Positions 27,345 through 36,721 of a stretch of 46,615 nt of DNA are shown one piece after another. Made by a program: the position numbers and the translations under genes. The stretch comes from Parabacteroides sp. ZJ-118 (lineage in GTDB: Bacteria > Bacteroidota > Bacteroidia > Bacteroidales > Tannerellaceae). Numbering within the stretch: position 1 is the first letter of the stretch; the number at the start of each line of letters is the position of its first letter. The notes under the pieces were generated by a model, which did not search any database, was not told the DNA's origin, and worked only from the letters and a program-made list of their open reading frames with translations. The stretch is taken from the NCBI RefSeq assembly GCF_011038785.1, contig NZ_JAAKDT010000023.1:1-46615 (forward strand). The letters run 5' to 3'.

Positions 27345-29525
27345 TTAGTTCGCCATTTCAGACAAGAACTTGACACGAACCAAGCGAATCTCCTCTTCTG
27401 TATAGTCACCGCCCAATTCCTCGATGGCATCTTCCAGGCCGTCGGTCTCCGAGTCCTTGAAATACTCGTAAATATCCTCGATATGATCCTCATCCATTAC
27501 ATCGTCCAAGAAATAATCGATATTGATACGTGTACCGGAATATACAATCGCCTCGATCTCATCCAAAAGCTCGGTAAACTCAAGGCCGTTAGTCAACGCA
27601 ATCTCGTCCAACGCCACTTTACGGTCGATCCGCTGAATGATTGAGACCTTCAACTTAGACTTATTAGCGACCGTACGCACGCGTAAATCCTCCGGACGCT
27701 CAATCTCGTTCTCCTCTACATGTTTCTTGATCAGCTCAATGAACTCCTTGCCATAACGTTTCGCCTTACCTGCGCCCACTCCCGGAATATTCTGCAACTC
27801 GTCCAACGTGATCGGATAAGTAGTAGCCATAGCCTCCAAAGAGGGATCTTGGAAAATCACGAAAGGCGGAACTTCCAACCGCTTGGATAATTTCTTACGC
27901 AAATCCTTCATCATGGAATAAAGAACCGGGTCTACCGCACAAGAGGCGCCCCCACGAACCGGCACCTCCTCTTCCTCTTCATCGAATTCATTGTCCTCAG
28001 TAATCTTGAACGATACCGGCTGCTTCATGAACCCCCTACCTTTTTCCGTGATTTTCAGCAAACCATAATTTTCGATATCCTTCGCTAAATAGCCGGCGAT
28101 TAAAGCCTGACGAATAACGGCGTTCCAAGTTTTATCATCCTCATCCCGTCCGGAACCGAAGATATCCAATTCATTGTGCTTGTAATTTTGGATCTCGGAA
28201 GTTTCGTTACCTACCAAAATATTTACGATATAATCTGCCTTAAACTTTTCTTTCAATGTACTGATAACCTCCAGTACCGCACTTAACAATTCCTTCGCTT
28301 CCACCTGTTTCTTCGGGTTCAAACAATTATCACAATTACCACAATTATCTTCCAGGTACTCCTCACCGAAATAATGCAATAGCACTTTTCTCCGGCAGAC
28401 GGAAGTTTCGGCATAGGCCGCAGTCTCTAAAAGCAACTGTTTGCCGATTTCCTGTTCGGCCACGGGCTTCCCTTGCATAAATTTCTCCAATTTTTGCAAG
28501 TCCTTATAAGCATAGAAAGCGATACATTGGCCTTCTCCACCATCCCGACCGGCACGACCGGTTTCCTGGTAATAACCTTCTAGGCTCTTCGGGATATCGT
28601 AATGAATCACATAACGGACATCCGGCTTGTCGATACCCATACCGAAAGCGATCGTAGCCACGATTACATCCGCCTGTTCCATCAGGAAGGCATCCTGATT
28701 GGCGGAACGCACTTGCGAATCCATTCCCGCATGGTAAGGCAAGGCCTTTATTCCGTTAGCTTTCAAGATGTCGGCAAATTCCTCCACCCTTTTACGGCTT
28801 AGGCAATATACGATACCCGATTTACCCTCGTTGGCTTTAATATACTTAATGATCTCGCGGTCTATATTCGCTCCTTTCGGACGAACCTCATAATACAAAT
28901 TAGAGCGGTTGAAGGATGATTTAAAGACTGTAGCGTCTATCATACCCAGATTCTTCTGGATATCGTGCTGTACCTTAGGCGTGGCGGTGGCGGTCAGAGC
29001 GATTAACGGGCGTTTACCGATCTCATTGATAATCGGTCGGATTCTTCGGTATTCCGGACGGAAATCATGCCCCCATTCCGAGATACAATGCGCCTCGTCC
29101 ACCGCATAGAAAGAGATCTTTACCTGGCGCAAAAAGTCCATATTCTCTTCCTTGGTCAAGGACTCCGGCGCTACGTACAGCAACTTGGTACGCCCTGATA
29201 ATATATCCGATTTCACCTGGTCGATAGCCGACTTATTCAAAGAGGAATTGATAAAATGGGCGACCCCATCTTCCTCACTGAAATTCCGCATCGCATCCAC
29301 CTGATTCTTCATCAATGCGATCAACGGAGATATCACGATCGCGGTTCCTTCCATTAGTATGGATGGTAATTGATAACAAAGGGATTTACCTCCCCCCGTC
29401 GGCATTAATACAAAAGTATCCTTCCCGGCCAGCACGTTCTCAATAATAGCCTTCTGGTTCCCTTTAAAGGTACCGAAGCCAAAGTGCCGATTTAGCTCTT
29501 CTGTTAAATGATCCTTCTTTGCCAT
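27345..29525 (-). CDS. recQ: ATP-dependent DNA helicase RecQ
   Basis: RecQ unwinds recombination and replication intermediates 3' to 5'. The 726-residue protein has Walker A (PTGGGKSLCYQLP, about residues 42-54), the DEAH box with the aromatic-rich loop (DEAHCISEWGHDFRPEYRRI, about 144-163), motif VI (ETGRAGRDG, about 325) and the RQC zinc site (CRRKVLLHYFGE, then CGNCDNC, about 375-400). A winged helix and an HRDC domain (about 530-600, with NIPGVGAGKAKRYG) follow. A C-terminal extension after HRDC is acidic. It follows clpX by 32 bases. Confidence 0.96.
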   Translation of the reverse strand: MAKKDHLTEELNRHFGFGTFKGNQKAIIENVLAGKDTFVLMPTGGGKSLCYQLPSILMEGTAIVISPLIALMKNQVDAMRNFSEEDGVAHFINSSLNKSAIDQVKSDILSGRTKLLYVAPESLTKEENMDFLRQVKISFYAVDEAHCISEWGHDFRPEYRRIRPIINEIGKRPLIALTATATPKVQHDIQKNLGMIDATVFKSSFNRSNLYYEVRPKGANIDREIIKYIKANEGKSGIVYCLSRKRVEEFADILKANGIKALPYHAGMDSQVRSANQDAFLMEQADVIVATIAFGMGIDKPDVRYVIHYDIPKSLEGYYQETGRAGRDGGEGQCIAFYAYKDLQKLEKFMQGKPVAEQEIGKQLLLETAAYAETSVCRRKVLLHYFGEEYLEDNCGNCDNCLNPKKQVEAKELLSAVLEVISTLKEKFKADYIVNILVGNETSEIQNYKHNELDIFGSGRDEDDKTWNAVIRQALIAGYLAKDIENYGLLKITEKGRGFMKQPVSFKITEDNEFDEEEEEVPVRGGASCAVDPVLYSMMKDLRKKLSKRLEVPPFVIFQDPSLEAMATTYPITLDELQNIPGVGAGKAKRYGKEFIELIKKHVEENEIERPEDLRVRTVANKSKLKVSIIQRIDRKVALDEIALTNGLEFTELLDEIEAIVYSGTRINIDYFLDDVMDEDHIEDIYEYFKDSETDGLEDAIEELGGDYTEEEIRLVRVKFLSEMAN

Positions 29526-29557
29526 ACTTCGTATTATTTATAGTAAACCGCCTACGT

Positions 29558-30790
29558 TTACGCGACCTGTAAACGGTTCACGTCCGATTTTTCAAATTTC
29601 TCTTTCGCATACCCCAACGTTACATGGAGTTCCTTTACTTTTTGAGATGGCATACTGTACATAGCGTCCATCATCACGGCCTCTACGATTGAGCGTAACC
29701 CACGGGCACCCAGTTTAAACTCAAGCGCCTTATCCACGATAAACTCATAGACTTCCTCATCGAACGTCAGCTTAATGCCATCCATCTCGAATAATTTGAC
29801 GTATTGCTTGATAATGGAGTTCTTCGGCTCAGTCAAAATATTGCGAAGCGTATCACGATCCAGCGGATTCAAATACGTGAGGATAGGTAAACGGCCGATA
29901 ATTTCCGGAATCAAGCCAAACGATTTCAGATCGGTCGGGGTGATGTACTTCAGTAAATTATTCCGGTCTACGGTAGCCGTCTCCAAACTAGCCGAATAAC
30001 CAACCACACGGGTATTTAAGCGTTGGGCGATCTTCTTCTCGATTCCGTCGAAAGCGCCACCGCAAACAAACAGGATATTCTTCGTATCCACCGCGATCAT
30101 CTTTTGCTCCGGATGCTTACGTCCCCCTTGAGGAGGCACATTTACGACCGATCCTTCCAAAAGCTTCAGCAAACCTTGCTGTACACCTTCACCACTAACA
30201 TCCCGTGTGATAGACGGATTATCGCTCTTACGGGCGATCTTATCGATCTCATCAATGAAAACGATACCCCGTTGAGCCGCCTCCACATCGTAATCCGCGG
30301 CCTGCAACAATCGGGTCAAGATGCTCTCGATATCCTCGCCCACGTAACCGGCCTCGGTGAGTACCGTAGCGTCCACGATAGCGAACGGGACATGCAATAA
30401 CTTAGCGATCGTACGGGCTAACAAAGTCTTGCCCGTACCGGTAGCGCCCACCATGATAATATTAGATTTCTCTATCTCCACATCGTCGGCGGTAACCTTT
30501 TGAAGTAAACGCTTGTAATGATTGTACACCGATACCGACAGATAACGTTTGGCGTCATCTTGTCCGATCACGTACTGATCCAAGAAGGTCTTGATATCTT
30601 CGGGTTTCGGCAGATCTTTCTGCTTCAAGCCAAAAGAGGTTTTCCTACCTCCAGTCTGCTCCTTTACGATCTCGTACGCCTGCCGGGCGCAATCATCGCA
30701 AATGCAACCGGAGATCCCATTGATAAGCAAATTAACATCACGGCTACCCCTGCCGCAAAACGTACATGTATCGCCTGTTGTTTTGGCCAT
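29558..30790 (-). CDS. clpX: ATP-dependent Clp protease ATP-binding subunit ClpX
   Basis: ClpX unfolds substrates and feeds them to ClpP. The 410 residues carry an N-terminal zinc-binding domain (Cys9, Cys12, Cys31, Cys34), Walker A GATGTGKT (about residue 115-122), the pore loop GYVGED, Walker B with DEIDK, and sensor/arginine-finger regions; [11 protein letters not shown] is near the C-terminus. The IGF-type loop that docks to ClpP is expected in the middle. It follows clpP by 21 bases, so the two subunits are cotranscribed. Confidence 0.98.
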   Translation of the reverse strand: MAKTTGDTCTFCGRGSRDVNLLINGISGCICDDCARQAYEIVKEQTGGRKTSFGLKQKDLPKPEDIKTFLDQYVIGQDDAKRYLSVSVYNHYKRLLQKVTADDVEIEKSNIIMVGATGTGKTLLARTIAKLLHVPFAIVDATVLTEAGYVGEDIESILTRLLQAADYDVEAAQRGIVFIDEIDKIARKSDNPSITRDVSGEGVQQGLLKLLEGSVVNVPPQGGRKHPEQKMIAVDTKNILFVCGGAFDGIEKKIAQRLNTRVVGYSASLETATVDRNNLLKYITPTDLKSFGLIPEIIGRLPILTYLNPLDRDTLRNILTEPKNSIIKQYVKLFEMDGIKLTFDEEVYEFIVDKALEFKLGARGLRSIVEAVMMDAMYSMPSQKVKELHVTLGYAKEKFEKSDVNRLQVA

Positions 30791-30811
30791 AGTTCCTTAT
30801 TGTTGTTTTTG

Positions 30812-31474
30812 TTATTTACGTGTTAAAACATCGTCGATCATGCCATACTTTTTCGCTTCCTCCGCAGTCATCCAGAAATCACGGTCTCCATCACGCTCGA
30901 TCTCCTCATAAGGTCTGCCGGAATGATCCGAGATAATGGTGTACAATTCCCTCTTAACCTTTAAGATCTCGCGAGCTGTAATCTCGATGTCTGAAGCCTG
31001 TCCTTGTACGCCACCAAGCGGTTGATGGATCATTACACGGGAATGCTTCAAGCCGAAACGTTTTCCTTTGGTTCCAGCCACCAATAAGACAGATGCCATA
31101 GAGGCAGCCATACCCGTACAAATCGTAGACACATCGCTGGAAATAAACTGCATCGTGTCGTAAATGCCGTAGCCCGCGTATACAGAGCCACCCGGCGAGT
31201 TGATATAAATAGAGATGTCCTTTCCGGGATCACTGGAATCCAGATACAACAACTGCGCTTGAATCACGTTAGCGGTATAATCATCCACTTGCGTACCCAA
31301 GAAAATAATACGATCCATCATCAACCGAGAGAAGACATCCATTTGAGCAACATTCAACTGTCGTTCCTCTATAATTGTCGGGGAGATATAGCTGCTGGAG
31401 ATGTTCATATAACTATCCAGAGCCGTACCACTCATACCCAAATGCTTTGTAGCATATTTTCTAAAATCTTCCAT
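30812..31474 (-). CDS. clpP: ATP-dependent Clp protease proteolytic subunit ClpP
   Basis: ClpP forms the 14-mer serine protease chamber. In the 220-residue protein the triad is Ser125 (GMAASMAS), His150 (MIHQPLGG) and Asp199 (RDFWM). The N-terminal 30 or so residues extend beyond the E. coli mature protein and are probably a propeptide or processed leader. Oligomerisation and oxyanion segments INSPGGSV are present. It is separated from tig by a 189-base gap with its own promoter. Confidence 0.98.
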   Translation of the reverse strand: MEDFRKYATKHLGMSGTALDSYMNISSSYISPTIIEERQLNVAQMDVFSRLMMDRIIFLGTQVDDYTANVIQAQLLYLDSSDPGKDISIYINSPGGSVYAGYGIYDTMQFISSDVSTICTGMAASMASVLLVAGTKGKRFGLKHSRVMIHQPLGGVQGQASDIEITAREILKVKRELYTIISDHSGRPYEEIERDGDRDFWMTAEEAKKYGMIDDVLTRK

Positions 31475-31508
31475 ATATTCTCCTATCTTTTATTTACCGA
31501 GAAGACGT

Positions 31509-31624
31509 AAAAAAGGGATTCCCCTCTGTGACTTAACGGAAAAACAAAGTTATAAATAAATTTCTGAAAGAAACAATTTATTCGCTATCCGCTAAGATAT
31601 TTTTTAGAGAGTAATCCCTTTTTT
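31509..31624. repeat. 12-bp inverted repeat flanking the clpP promoter region
   Basis: AAAAAAGGGATT (31509-31520) and AATCCCTTTTTT (31613-31624) are exact reverse complements 92 bases apart. The candidate clpP promoter lies between them. The right copy, read on the plus strand, ends in a T-run. Confidence 0.55.
31545..31577 (-). promoter_or_regulatory. Candidate clpP promoter
   Basis: On the minus strand the -7 box TAACTTTG (31552-31545) is a perfect TAnnTTTG. The -33 region is weaker: ATTG at 31577-31574, 21 bases upstream. Transcription would begin near 31538 and give a leader of about 65 bases. Confidence 0.45.
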
Positions 31625-31663
31625 GATATAAAACAACCTCTTCAGAGGCCGGTAAAGATCTTT

Positions 31664-33016
31664 TTATTCAAAAAGTTTGTTGAATTCGTCAGCGGTTACT
31701 TCCTTAACATCCAATTCCACTTGCTCTTTCAACCAGGCAGCCAATTTCTCCTCAGCCGCACGGTCGATAATGTTCTGAAGTGTTTGCTTATTTTTCAACA
31801 TGTCTTTCGCATAGTTGTCAAGTACATCCTCGGGTACAGACAACATACCGTATTGAGCGAACTGAGCCTTAGCCACACGTTTAGCGAAGTTCTCGACATC
31901 GGCATCCTCAACCTTCAAGCCGTTCTTCTTAACCAAGCTCTCCCTGATCAACTGATATTTTAAATCCTGAAGGATCTGAGGGAAGTCCTCATCGATCTTC
32001 TCTTTCGTGTTCTTCTCGTTAGCGGCAAGCAACCAGCGTTTCAATAAATCGTCAGCGAAATTCAACTCACCCGCTCTCTCGACCAACATATCACGAGTAT
32101 CCGTCAAGAACTTAAAGTCACTCTGAGGAGCGAACTGCTCAGCCAAAGCTTCCCTGATCTTGTTCTTGAACTCTTCCTCGCTGGTAACCACGTTCTCGCC
32201 AAATACTTTGTCAAACAACTCTTGGTTCATCTCAGCGTCTTTATGACGGGTGATCTCCTTGATCTCAAAGCTAAAGTCGCCTGTAGTCTCAGCCACTTTC
32301 TCCTTATCGATCTTCAAGAAAGAAGCGATCTCAGCCTCAGCGCCCTCGTAAGCCTTATTCGGGTTGAATATCACTACAGCATTTACTTTAGCACCTATAA
32401 ATTTAGCTTTTTCTTCCTCATCCTTGATATACATAGGCATCAGGACAGCGTCCTCCACAACGATACCTCCTTCTTTCGGGGTACCGTTCTCAAGCTCGGC
32501 AACCGTACCTTTTACCATATCTTTTTCCTCAACCTCGTCTGCATTGTCGTAAGAACCGAAGTTTGAGCGATAAGCGTTTACTTGGTTATTCAGCATTTCC
32601 TCATCGATAGCGACTTGATAGAACGGAAGTTTATCGTTTTTGCTCAACTCGATATTGATCTCCGGAGCCAACGCCACGTCAAAACAGAATTCGAAATCCT
32701 CCTCCTTATCAAAATCCAACGGCTTTTGCTCGGTCTCGTTAGGCATCGGCTCGCCTAAGATATGCAAATCGTTCTCACGGATATACTTGAACAGATTCTC
32801 AGAAACTAATTTGTTTATCTCCTCTACCAGCACGTGCTTTCCGTACATTTTCTTAATCATGCCCATAGGAACCATGCCCCTACGGAAACCCGGCACATTG
32901 GCTTTCTGACGAAGGCTACGCAGGCTCTTGTCTACCTGATCAGCATAGTCAGCTTTCACTATTTCTAATTTCACGATGCCACTGACGGCATCATTGTTTT
33001 TAAGCGAAACGTTCAT
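31664..33016 (-). CDS. tig: Trigger factor
   Basis: Trigger factor is the ribosome-bound chaperone that meets nascent chains at L23. The 450-residue protein has the ribosome-binding signature GFRRGMVP (about residues 43-50) in the N-terminal domain, a middle domain of the FKBP fold with low conservation, and the long helical C-terminal chaperone arms. The strong promoter and the short leader (about 40 bases) are at 33062-33093. It stands as its own unit ahead of clpP-clpX-recQ. Confidence 0.95.
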   Translation of the reverse strand: MNVSLKNNDAVSGIVKLEIVKADYADQVDKSLRSLRQKANVPGFRRGMVPMGMIKKMYGKHVLVEEINKLVSENLFKYIRENDLHILGEPMPNETEQKPLDFDKEEDFEFCFDVALAPEINIELSKNDKLPFYQVAIDEEMLNNQVNAYRSNFGSYDNADEVEEKDMVKGTVAELENGTPKEGGIVVEDAVLMPMYIKDEEEKAKFIGAKVNAVVIFNPNKAYEGAEAEIASFLKIDKEKVAETTGDFSFEIKEITRHKDAEMNQELFDKVFGENVVTSEEEFKNKIREALAEQFAPQSDFKFLTDTRDMLVERAGELNFADDLLKRWLLAANEKNTKEKIDEDFPQILQDLKYQLIRESLVKKNGLKVEDADVENFAKRVAKAQFAQYGMLSVPEDVLDNYAKDMLKNKQTLQNIIDRAAEEKLAAWLKEQVELDVKEVTADEFNKLFE

Positions 33017-33061
33017 TCTGAATGATTTATTTAATTAATAGTCGTATCGAATTTTAGGTCG

Positions 33062-33093
33062 CAAAATTAGACTTATTCTTTTAATCGTGCAAA
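33062..33093 (-). promoter_or_regulatory. Promoter of tig (Bacteroidetes type)
   Basis: TTTG at 33093-33090, 20 bases, then TAATTTTG at 33069-33062: both boxes match consensus. Transcription would start near 33055, about 40 bases before the tig start codon. Confidence 0.75.
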
Positions 33094-33094
33094 T

Positions 33095-33127
33095 TTTGAT
33101 CTGTTTTTATTCTTTTGTTTATATTTG
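33095..33127 (+). promoter_or_regulatory. Promoter of the CPBP protease gene (Bacteroidetes type)
   Basis: TTTG at 33095-33098, 21 bases, then TATATTTG at 33120-33127. It is divergent from the tig promoter; the two -33 boxes are one base apart, so RNA polymerase could not occupy both easily. Confidence 0.65.
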
Positions 33128-33159
33128 GCGGCAGTTATTTACCCTTTGAATGAATCACG

Positions 33160-34047
33160 ATGAGAATAAAAGGAATATGTGCTACCCGTCCGGCGATTAT
33201 CCAACTTCTGATACTCTCGCTATTCTTATTGGCTGGAGCCGTTTTATCGTCTATTATATCCACGGGCTTATTACTCGCGACCCATGGCTTACAGGCTGAT
33301 ATAACCCAAGATGTCAACTTAATGAGGCTCGTTCAGTTCATCTCGGCGATCTGTACCTTTTTGCTACCTGCTATCGCTATGGCTTGGACCTGTAGTGACA
33401 ATCCCTGCCATTATCTATCGATCAAGAAAATCAAGAACGGCAGGATCTGGATTCTCACCCTAGTTTGTATATTCCTATTTTCTCCGGTTATCAATTTGCT
33501 GGGATTGCTTAACAAGCAGATGGAGTTACCCGCGTTTATGGCTCCTATCGAGGAATGGATGCGAATGCAAGAAAGCCTCGCCGAGCGACTGACGACAATC
33601 TTGTTATCCGGCGATAGCATTGAGGTGATTCTAGCCAACCTTATCGTTATCGCCTTCACAGCCGGGATAACGGAGGAGTTCCTGTTCAGAGGGGCCTTGC
33701 AACGAGTGATCGGGAGATGGATCTCCAACCCTCATACGGTCATATGGGTTGCCGCCATACTGTTTAGCGCCTTCCACTTACAATTTTACGGATTCTTACC
33801 CCGGATGATACTCGGAGCCTATTTCGGCTATCTACTCTATTGGAGCAAGAGCATATGGATACCGGTGTTCGCCCACTTTGTCCATAATGCTTTCGCCGTA
33901 ATCGGGATGTCGGACAGTCGTCTCAAGGATAACGAGTTTATCACAGGCGATATTCCCGCCGAGCATCTTTTGGACTTTTGCCTTATCGCCGCTTTATTTT
34001 TCCTGCTGTTCATACAGGCGAACAGGCGATTGAAACAGCTGCTATAA
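33160..34047 (+). CDS. CPBP family intramembrane metalloprotease
   Basis: The 295-residue protein has about seven or eight hydrophobic segments and the three motifs of the CPBP (CAAX protease/Abi) family: EEFLFRG (in [15 protein letters not shown], about residue 166-180), [15 protein letters not shown] with the key His (FSAFH, about 207), and a third motif HFVHNAF near 247-253 with His and Asn. Members cleave prenylated or other membrane proteins or act in bacteriocin immunity; the substrate here is unknown. Its 3' end overlaps the convergent lptB by 6 bases. Confidence 0.9.
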   Translation: MRIKGICATRPAIIQLLILSLFLLAGAVLSSIISTGLLLATHGLQADITQDVNLMRLVQFISAICTFLLPAIAMAWTCSDNPCHYLSIKKIKNGRIWILTLVCIFLFSPVINLLGLLNKQMELPAFMAPIEEWMRMQESLAERLTTILLSGDSIEVILANLIVIAFTAGITEEFLFRGALQRVIGRWISNPHTVIWVAAILFSAFHLQFYGFLPRMILGAYFGYLLYWSKSIWIPVFAHFVHNAFAVIGMSDSRLKDNEFITGDIPAEHLLDFCLIAALFFLLFIQANRRLKQLL

Positions 34048-34794
34048 GTCTTTCTTACGCAGCACGAAGTCTTTTCCCAAGTATTTCTCGCGCACGATCT
34101 CGTTCTCGGCAAGCTGCTCGGCAGTTCCTTGGAAAAGGACTTTTCCCTCGAACAAAAGATAGGCCCGGTCACAAATACTCAATGTCTCATACACATTGTG
34201 GTCGGTAATCAAGATGCCGATATTCTTATGTCTCAAGCGAGCCACGATCGTCTGGATATCTTGCACGGCGATCGGGTCTACACCCGCGAAAGGCTCATCC
34301 AACATAATGAACTTCGGATCAATCGCCAGACAGCGGGCGATTTCCGCACGACGACGCTCCCCACCCGAAAGCTGGTCTCCCAAGTTTTTACGAACCTTAT
34401 TCAAGCCGAACTCAGAAATCAAGCTTTCCAGTTTTTCTTTTTGGTATTCAACGCTACGTCCCGTCATCTCCAAGACCGAGCGGATATTATCATCCACCGT
34501 CATTTTCCGGAAGATCGAAGCTTCTTGCGCCAGATAACCAATACCGTTGCGAGCCCGCTTATAGACCGGGAATTTCGTAATCTCCATGTCATTCAAGAAG
34601 ATCTTACCCTCGTTAGGAGTGACCAGACCTACCGTCATATAAAAGGTAGTCGTCTTGCCCGCTCCGTTCGGACCCAGCAAACCAACGATCTCACCCTGTT
34701 TCACGTTAATCGATACATGATTCACGACCGTACGAGTCCTATATTTCTTTACCAAGTCCTCCGTACGGAGCACCATTCGTTGTTCGTCTGACAT
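34042..34794 (-). CDS. lptB: LPS export ABC transporter ATP-binding protein LptB
   Basis: LptB powers extraction of LPS from the inner membrane with LptF/LptG. The 250 residues include Walker [10 protein letters not shown] (about residue 38-46), the Q-loop ([18 protein letters not shown], characteristic of LptB), the signature [15 protein letters not shown] and Walker [17 protein letters not shown]. The ERRRAEIAR form of the signature separates LptB from general ABC ATPases. The lptF, lptG and lptC genes are not in the window; an OstA/LptA-like protein is encoded at 21499. Convergent with the CPBP gene. Confidence 0.95.
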   Translation of the reverse strand: MSDEQRMVLRTEDLVKKYRTRTVVNHVSINVKQGEIVGLLGPNGAGKTTTFYMTVGLVTPNEGKIFLNDMEITKFPVYKRARNGIGYLAQEASIFRKMTVDDNIRSVLEMTGRSVEYQKEKLESLISEFGLNKVRKNLGDQLSGGERRRAEIARCLAIDPKFIMLDEPFAGVDPIAVQDIQTIVARLRHKNIGILITDHNVYETLSICDRAYLLFEGKVLFQGTAEQLAENEIVREKYLGKDFVLRKKDL

Positions 34795-35022
34795 AAGCTA
34801 CTTAAAAATTTAACGCGAATGTACGTGATAATCCGCAGATCTACATCACATATATTCGCAAAAAAGCGATAAGAGAATTCTCTGACCTCTCCTAGAAAAC
34901 GTTTGCTGAACCAACATTGCATGCAAAAACACTTAAGCCGACTGTCTCTTACTCATTCGTGAAATAACAAACAAAACCAATCTTGTTTCTAAGATGTTAT
35001 ATGGTTATAGTGGATTTTACGT

Positions 35023-35030
35023 TATCTTCG
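35023..35030 (+). promoter_or_regulatory. Candidate -7 box for the mlaE-mlaF pair
   Basis: TATCTTCG at 35023-35030 is a TAnnTTTG variant, 32 bases before the mlaE ATG. The same octamer is the -7 box proposed for metK. No clear -33 TTTG is present at 19-21 bases upstream, so this is tentative. Confidence 0.35.
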
Positions 35031-35062
35031 CGAGCTGTAATCAGAAATTTAACACGATAACA

Positions 35063-35809
35063 ATGAATAAGGCGTTACACAGAATGGGTGAGTATACCTT
35101 ACTGATGATGAAGAGTATAACACTTCCGGATCGGTGGAGTATGTTCTTTAAGCAATTGATCAAAGAGATCTACAAGCTAGGCGTGGATTCTCTTTGGATT
35201 GTCATAATCATATCGGTCTTTATCGGTACGGTTATCGCCATCCAGATCTCCCTGAATATCAGTTCCCCCTTGATCCCAAAGTTTACGATCGGCTATACTA
35301 CCCGCGAGATTATCTTGCTGGAGTTCTCTTCCTCTATCATGGCACTAATCCTAGCGGGCAAGGTAGGCAGTAATATCGCCTCCGAGATCGGGACCATGCG
35401 AGTCACCGAGCAGATAGACGCCATGGAAATCATGGGTGTTAATTCCGCAAACTTTCTGATCCTCCCGAAAATGCTCGGTTTGATGATCTTCATCCCGGTA
35501 TTGGTTATCTTCAGTATGTTCACCGGTATCATGGGCGGTATATTCGCCAGTTACTCAACCAGTACGGGAATGACGCCCTCCTCGTTCGAGTACGGTCTGC
35601 AATTCTACTTCAACGAGTTTTACATTTGGTATTCTATTATCAAATCTGTAGTATACGCATTCATCATCTCATCCATCGCCGCCTATTTCGGCTATAATGT
35701 AAAGGGAGGCGCTTTAGAGGTAGGTAAGGCGAGCACGAATGCCGTAGTCATGAGCAGCATCATGATTTTGCTCGCCGACGTAATATTAACCCATTTAATG
35801 CTTACTTAA
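35063..35809 (+). CDS. mlaE: MlaE-type ABC transporter permease
   Basis: MlaE family permeases move phospholipids between membranes. The 248-residue protein, from ATG 35063 (MNKALHRMGEYTLLMMKSI), has the family core: IQISLNI after the first membrane segment, the LEFSSSIMALILAGKVGSNIASEIGTMRVTEQIDAMEIMGVNS stretch in pieces (about residues 88-130), and four or five membrane segments. The frame runs on upstream to 34994 but the N-terminus there looks non-family. It precedes the ATPase gene by 2 bases. No mlaD (MCE) gene follows here. Confidence 0.93.
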   Translation: MNKALHRMGEYTLLMMKSITLPDRWSMFFKQLIKEIYKLGVDSLWIVIIISVFIGTVIAIQISLNISSPLIPKFTIGYTTREIILLEFSSSIMALILAGKVGSNIASEIGTMRVTEQIDAMEIMGVNSANFLILPKMLGLMIFIPVLVIFSMFTGIMGGIFASYSTSTGMTPSSFEYGLQFYFNEFYIWYSIIKSVVYAFIISSIAAYFGYNVKGGALEVGKASTNAVVMSSIMILLADVILTHLMLT

Positions 35810-35811
35810 AA

Positions 35812-36582
35812 ATGATCGAAGTTAAGAATATAACGAAGTCTTTCGATGGACGTGCCGTCTTGAAAGATATAAGCGCGACGTTCGAGGATGGCAAGACGAA
35901 TCTGATCATCGGACGAAGCGGTTCGGGTAAAACGGTAATGATCAAGAATATCATCGGGTTAATGAAACCGGACATCGGACAGATCTTATATGACGGCAGA
36001 GACTTGATCACGATGAACAAGCATGAGTTAAACATGCTGCGCCGGGAGATGGGTATGTTGTTCCAAGGTTCCGCTTTATTCGACAGCATGACGGTAATGG
36101 AAAACGTGATGTTTCCTTTGGATATGTTCTCTAAAGACTCGACAAAAGAGCGCAGGAAACGTGCCGAGTTTTGTTTGGAACGCGTAAACCTGTCCGAGGC
36201 CGGGCATCTATATCCTTCCGAGATCAGTGGAGGTATGATGAAACGTGCCGCCATCGCGAGAGCGATCTCCTTGAATCCTAAGTATCTGTTCTGCGATGAG
36301 CCAAACTCCGGACTGGACCCCAAGACTTCTCTGTTGATCGATGATTTGATTCACGACATTACGGTGGAGTACAATATGACGACCGTTATCAATACCCACG
36401 ACATGAACTCCGTGATGAACATTGGTGATAATATCATCTTTATCAAGGAAGGCGTGAAGGAATGGCAAGGAACAAAAGAACAGGTAATCACCTCTAATAA
36501 CCGGGCGTTGAATGATTTCATCTTCGCCTCAGACCTGTTCCGAAAGGTGAAAGAGGTAGAGATGCAGGAAGAGGAGGGATAA
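35812..36582 (+). CDS. mlaF: MlaF-type ABC transporter ATP-binding protein
   Basis: The ATPase partner of MlaE. The 256-residue protein has Walker A GRSGSGKTVM (about residues 33-42), a Q-loop (GMLFQGSALFDSMTVMENVMFPL in pieces), the signature EISGGMMKRAAIARAI and Walker B LFCDEPNSGLDP, all typical of MlaF. It starts 2 bases after mlaE. The C-terminal tail is acidic (EVEMQEEEG). No substrate-binding MCE protein is adjacent, so the pair may work with an MlaD encoded elsewhere. Confidence 0.93.
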   Translation: MIEVKNITKSFDGRAVLKDISATFEDGKTNLIIGRSGSGKTVMIKNIIGLMKPDIGQILYDGRDLITMNKHELNMLRREMGMLFQGSALFDSMTVMENVMFPLDMFSKDSTKERRKRAEFCLERVNLSEAGHLYPSEISGGMMKRAAIARAISLNPKYLFCDEPNSGLDPKTSLLIDDLIHDITVEYNMTTVINTHDMNSVMNIGDNIIFIKEGVKEWQGTKEQVITSNNRALNDFIFASDLFRKVKEVEMQEEEG

Positions 36583-36635
36583 GTTTAAAGATCTTATTTC
36601 AGCGAAAAGAATCTCCCAGCTTCAACAAATGTATA

Positions 36636-36676
36636 CTTCAAGTGCCAACGAACATATACCGGATTGGCACTTGAAG
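36636..36676. repeat. Inverted repeat between convergent mlaF and metK
   Basis: A 13-bp perfect stem, CTTCAAGTGCCAA (36636-36648) with TTGGCACTTGAAG (36664-36676), and a 15-base loop. It sits in the gap between two convergent genes, which suggests a bidirectional terminator, but neither side has a T-tract. Confidence 0.6.
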
Positions 36677-36721
36677 CACTGCCGCATGAAATGACGAGCG
36701 CTGTTTTACGCCCCATCTATC

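Noticed and set aside
33017-33159. Possible small gene or RNA in the tig-CPBP gap
   Set aside because: The gap is fully explained by two divergent promoters and leaders; no ORF or hairpin.
34129-34791. A 220-codon plus-strand frame opposite lptB
   Set aside because: LptB motifs on the minus strand are complete; the plus frame has no domain pattern.
34795-35062. Regulatory sites between lptB and mlaE
   Set aside because: Apart from a -7-like box at 35023, several TAnnTTCG-like words (34816-34823, 34851-34858) lack partners at the right spacing, so I do not call them promoters.
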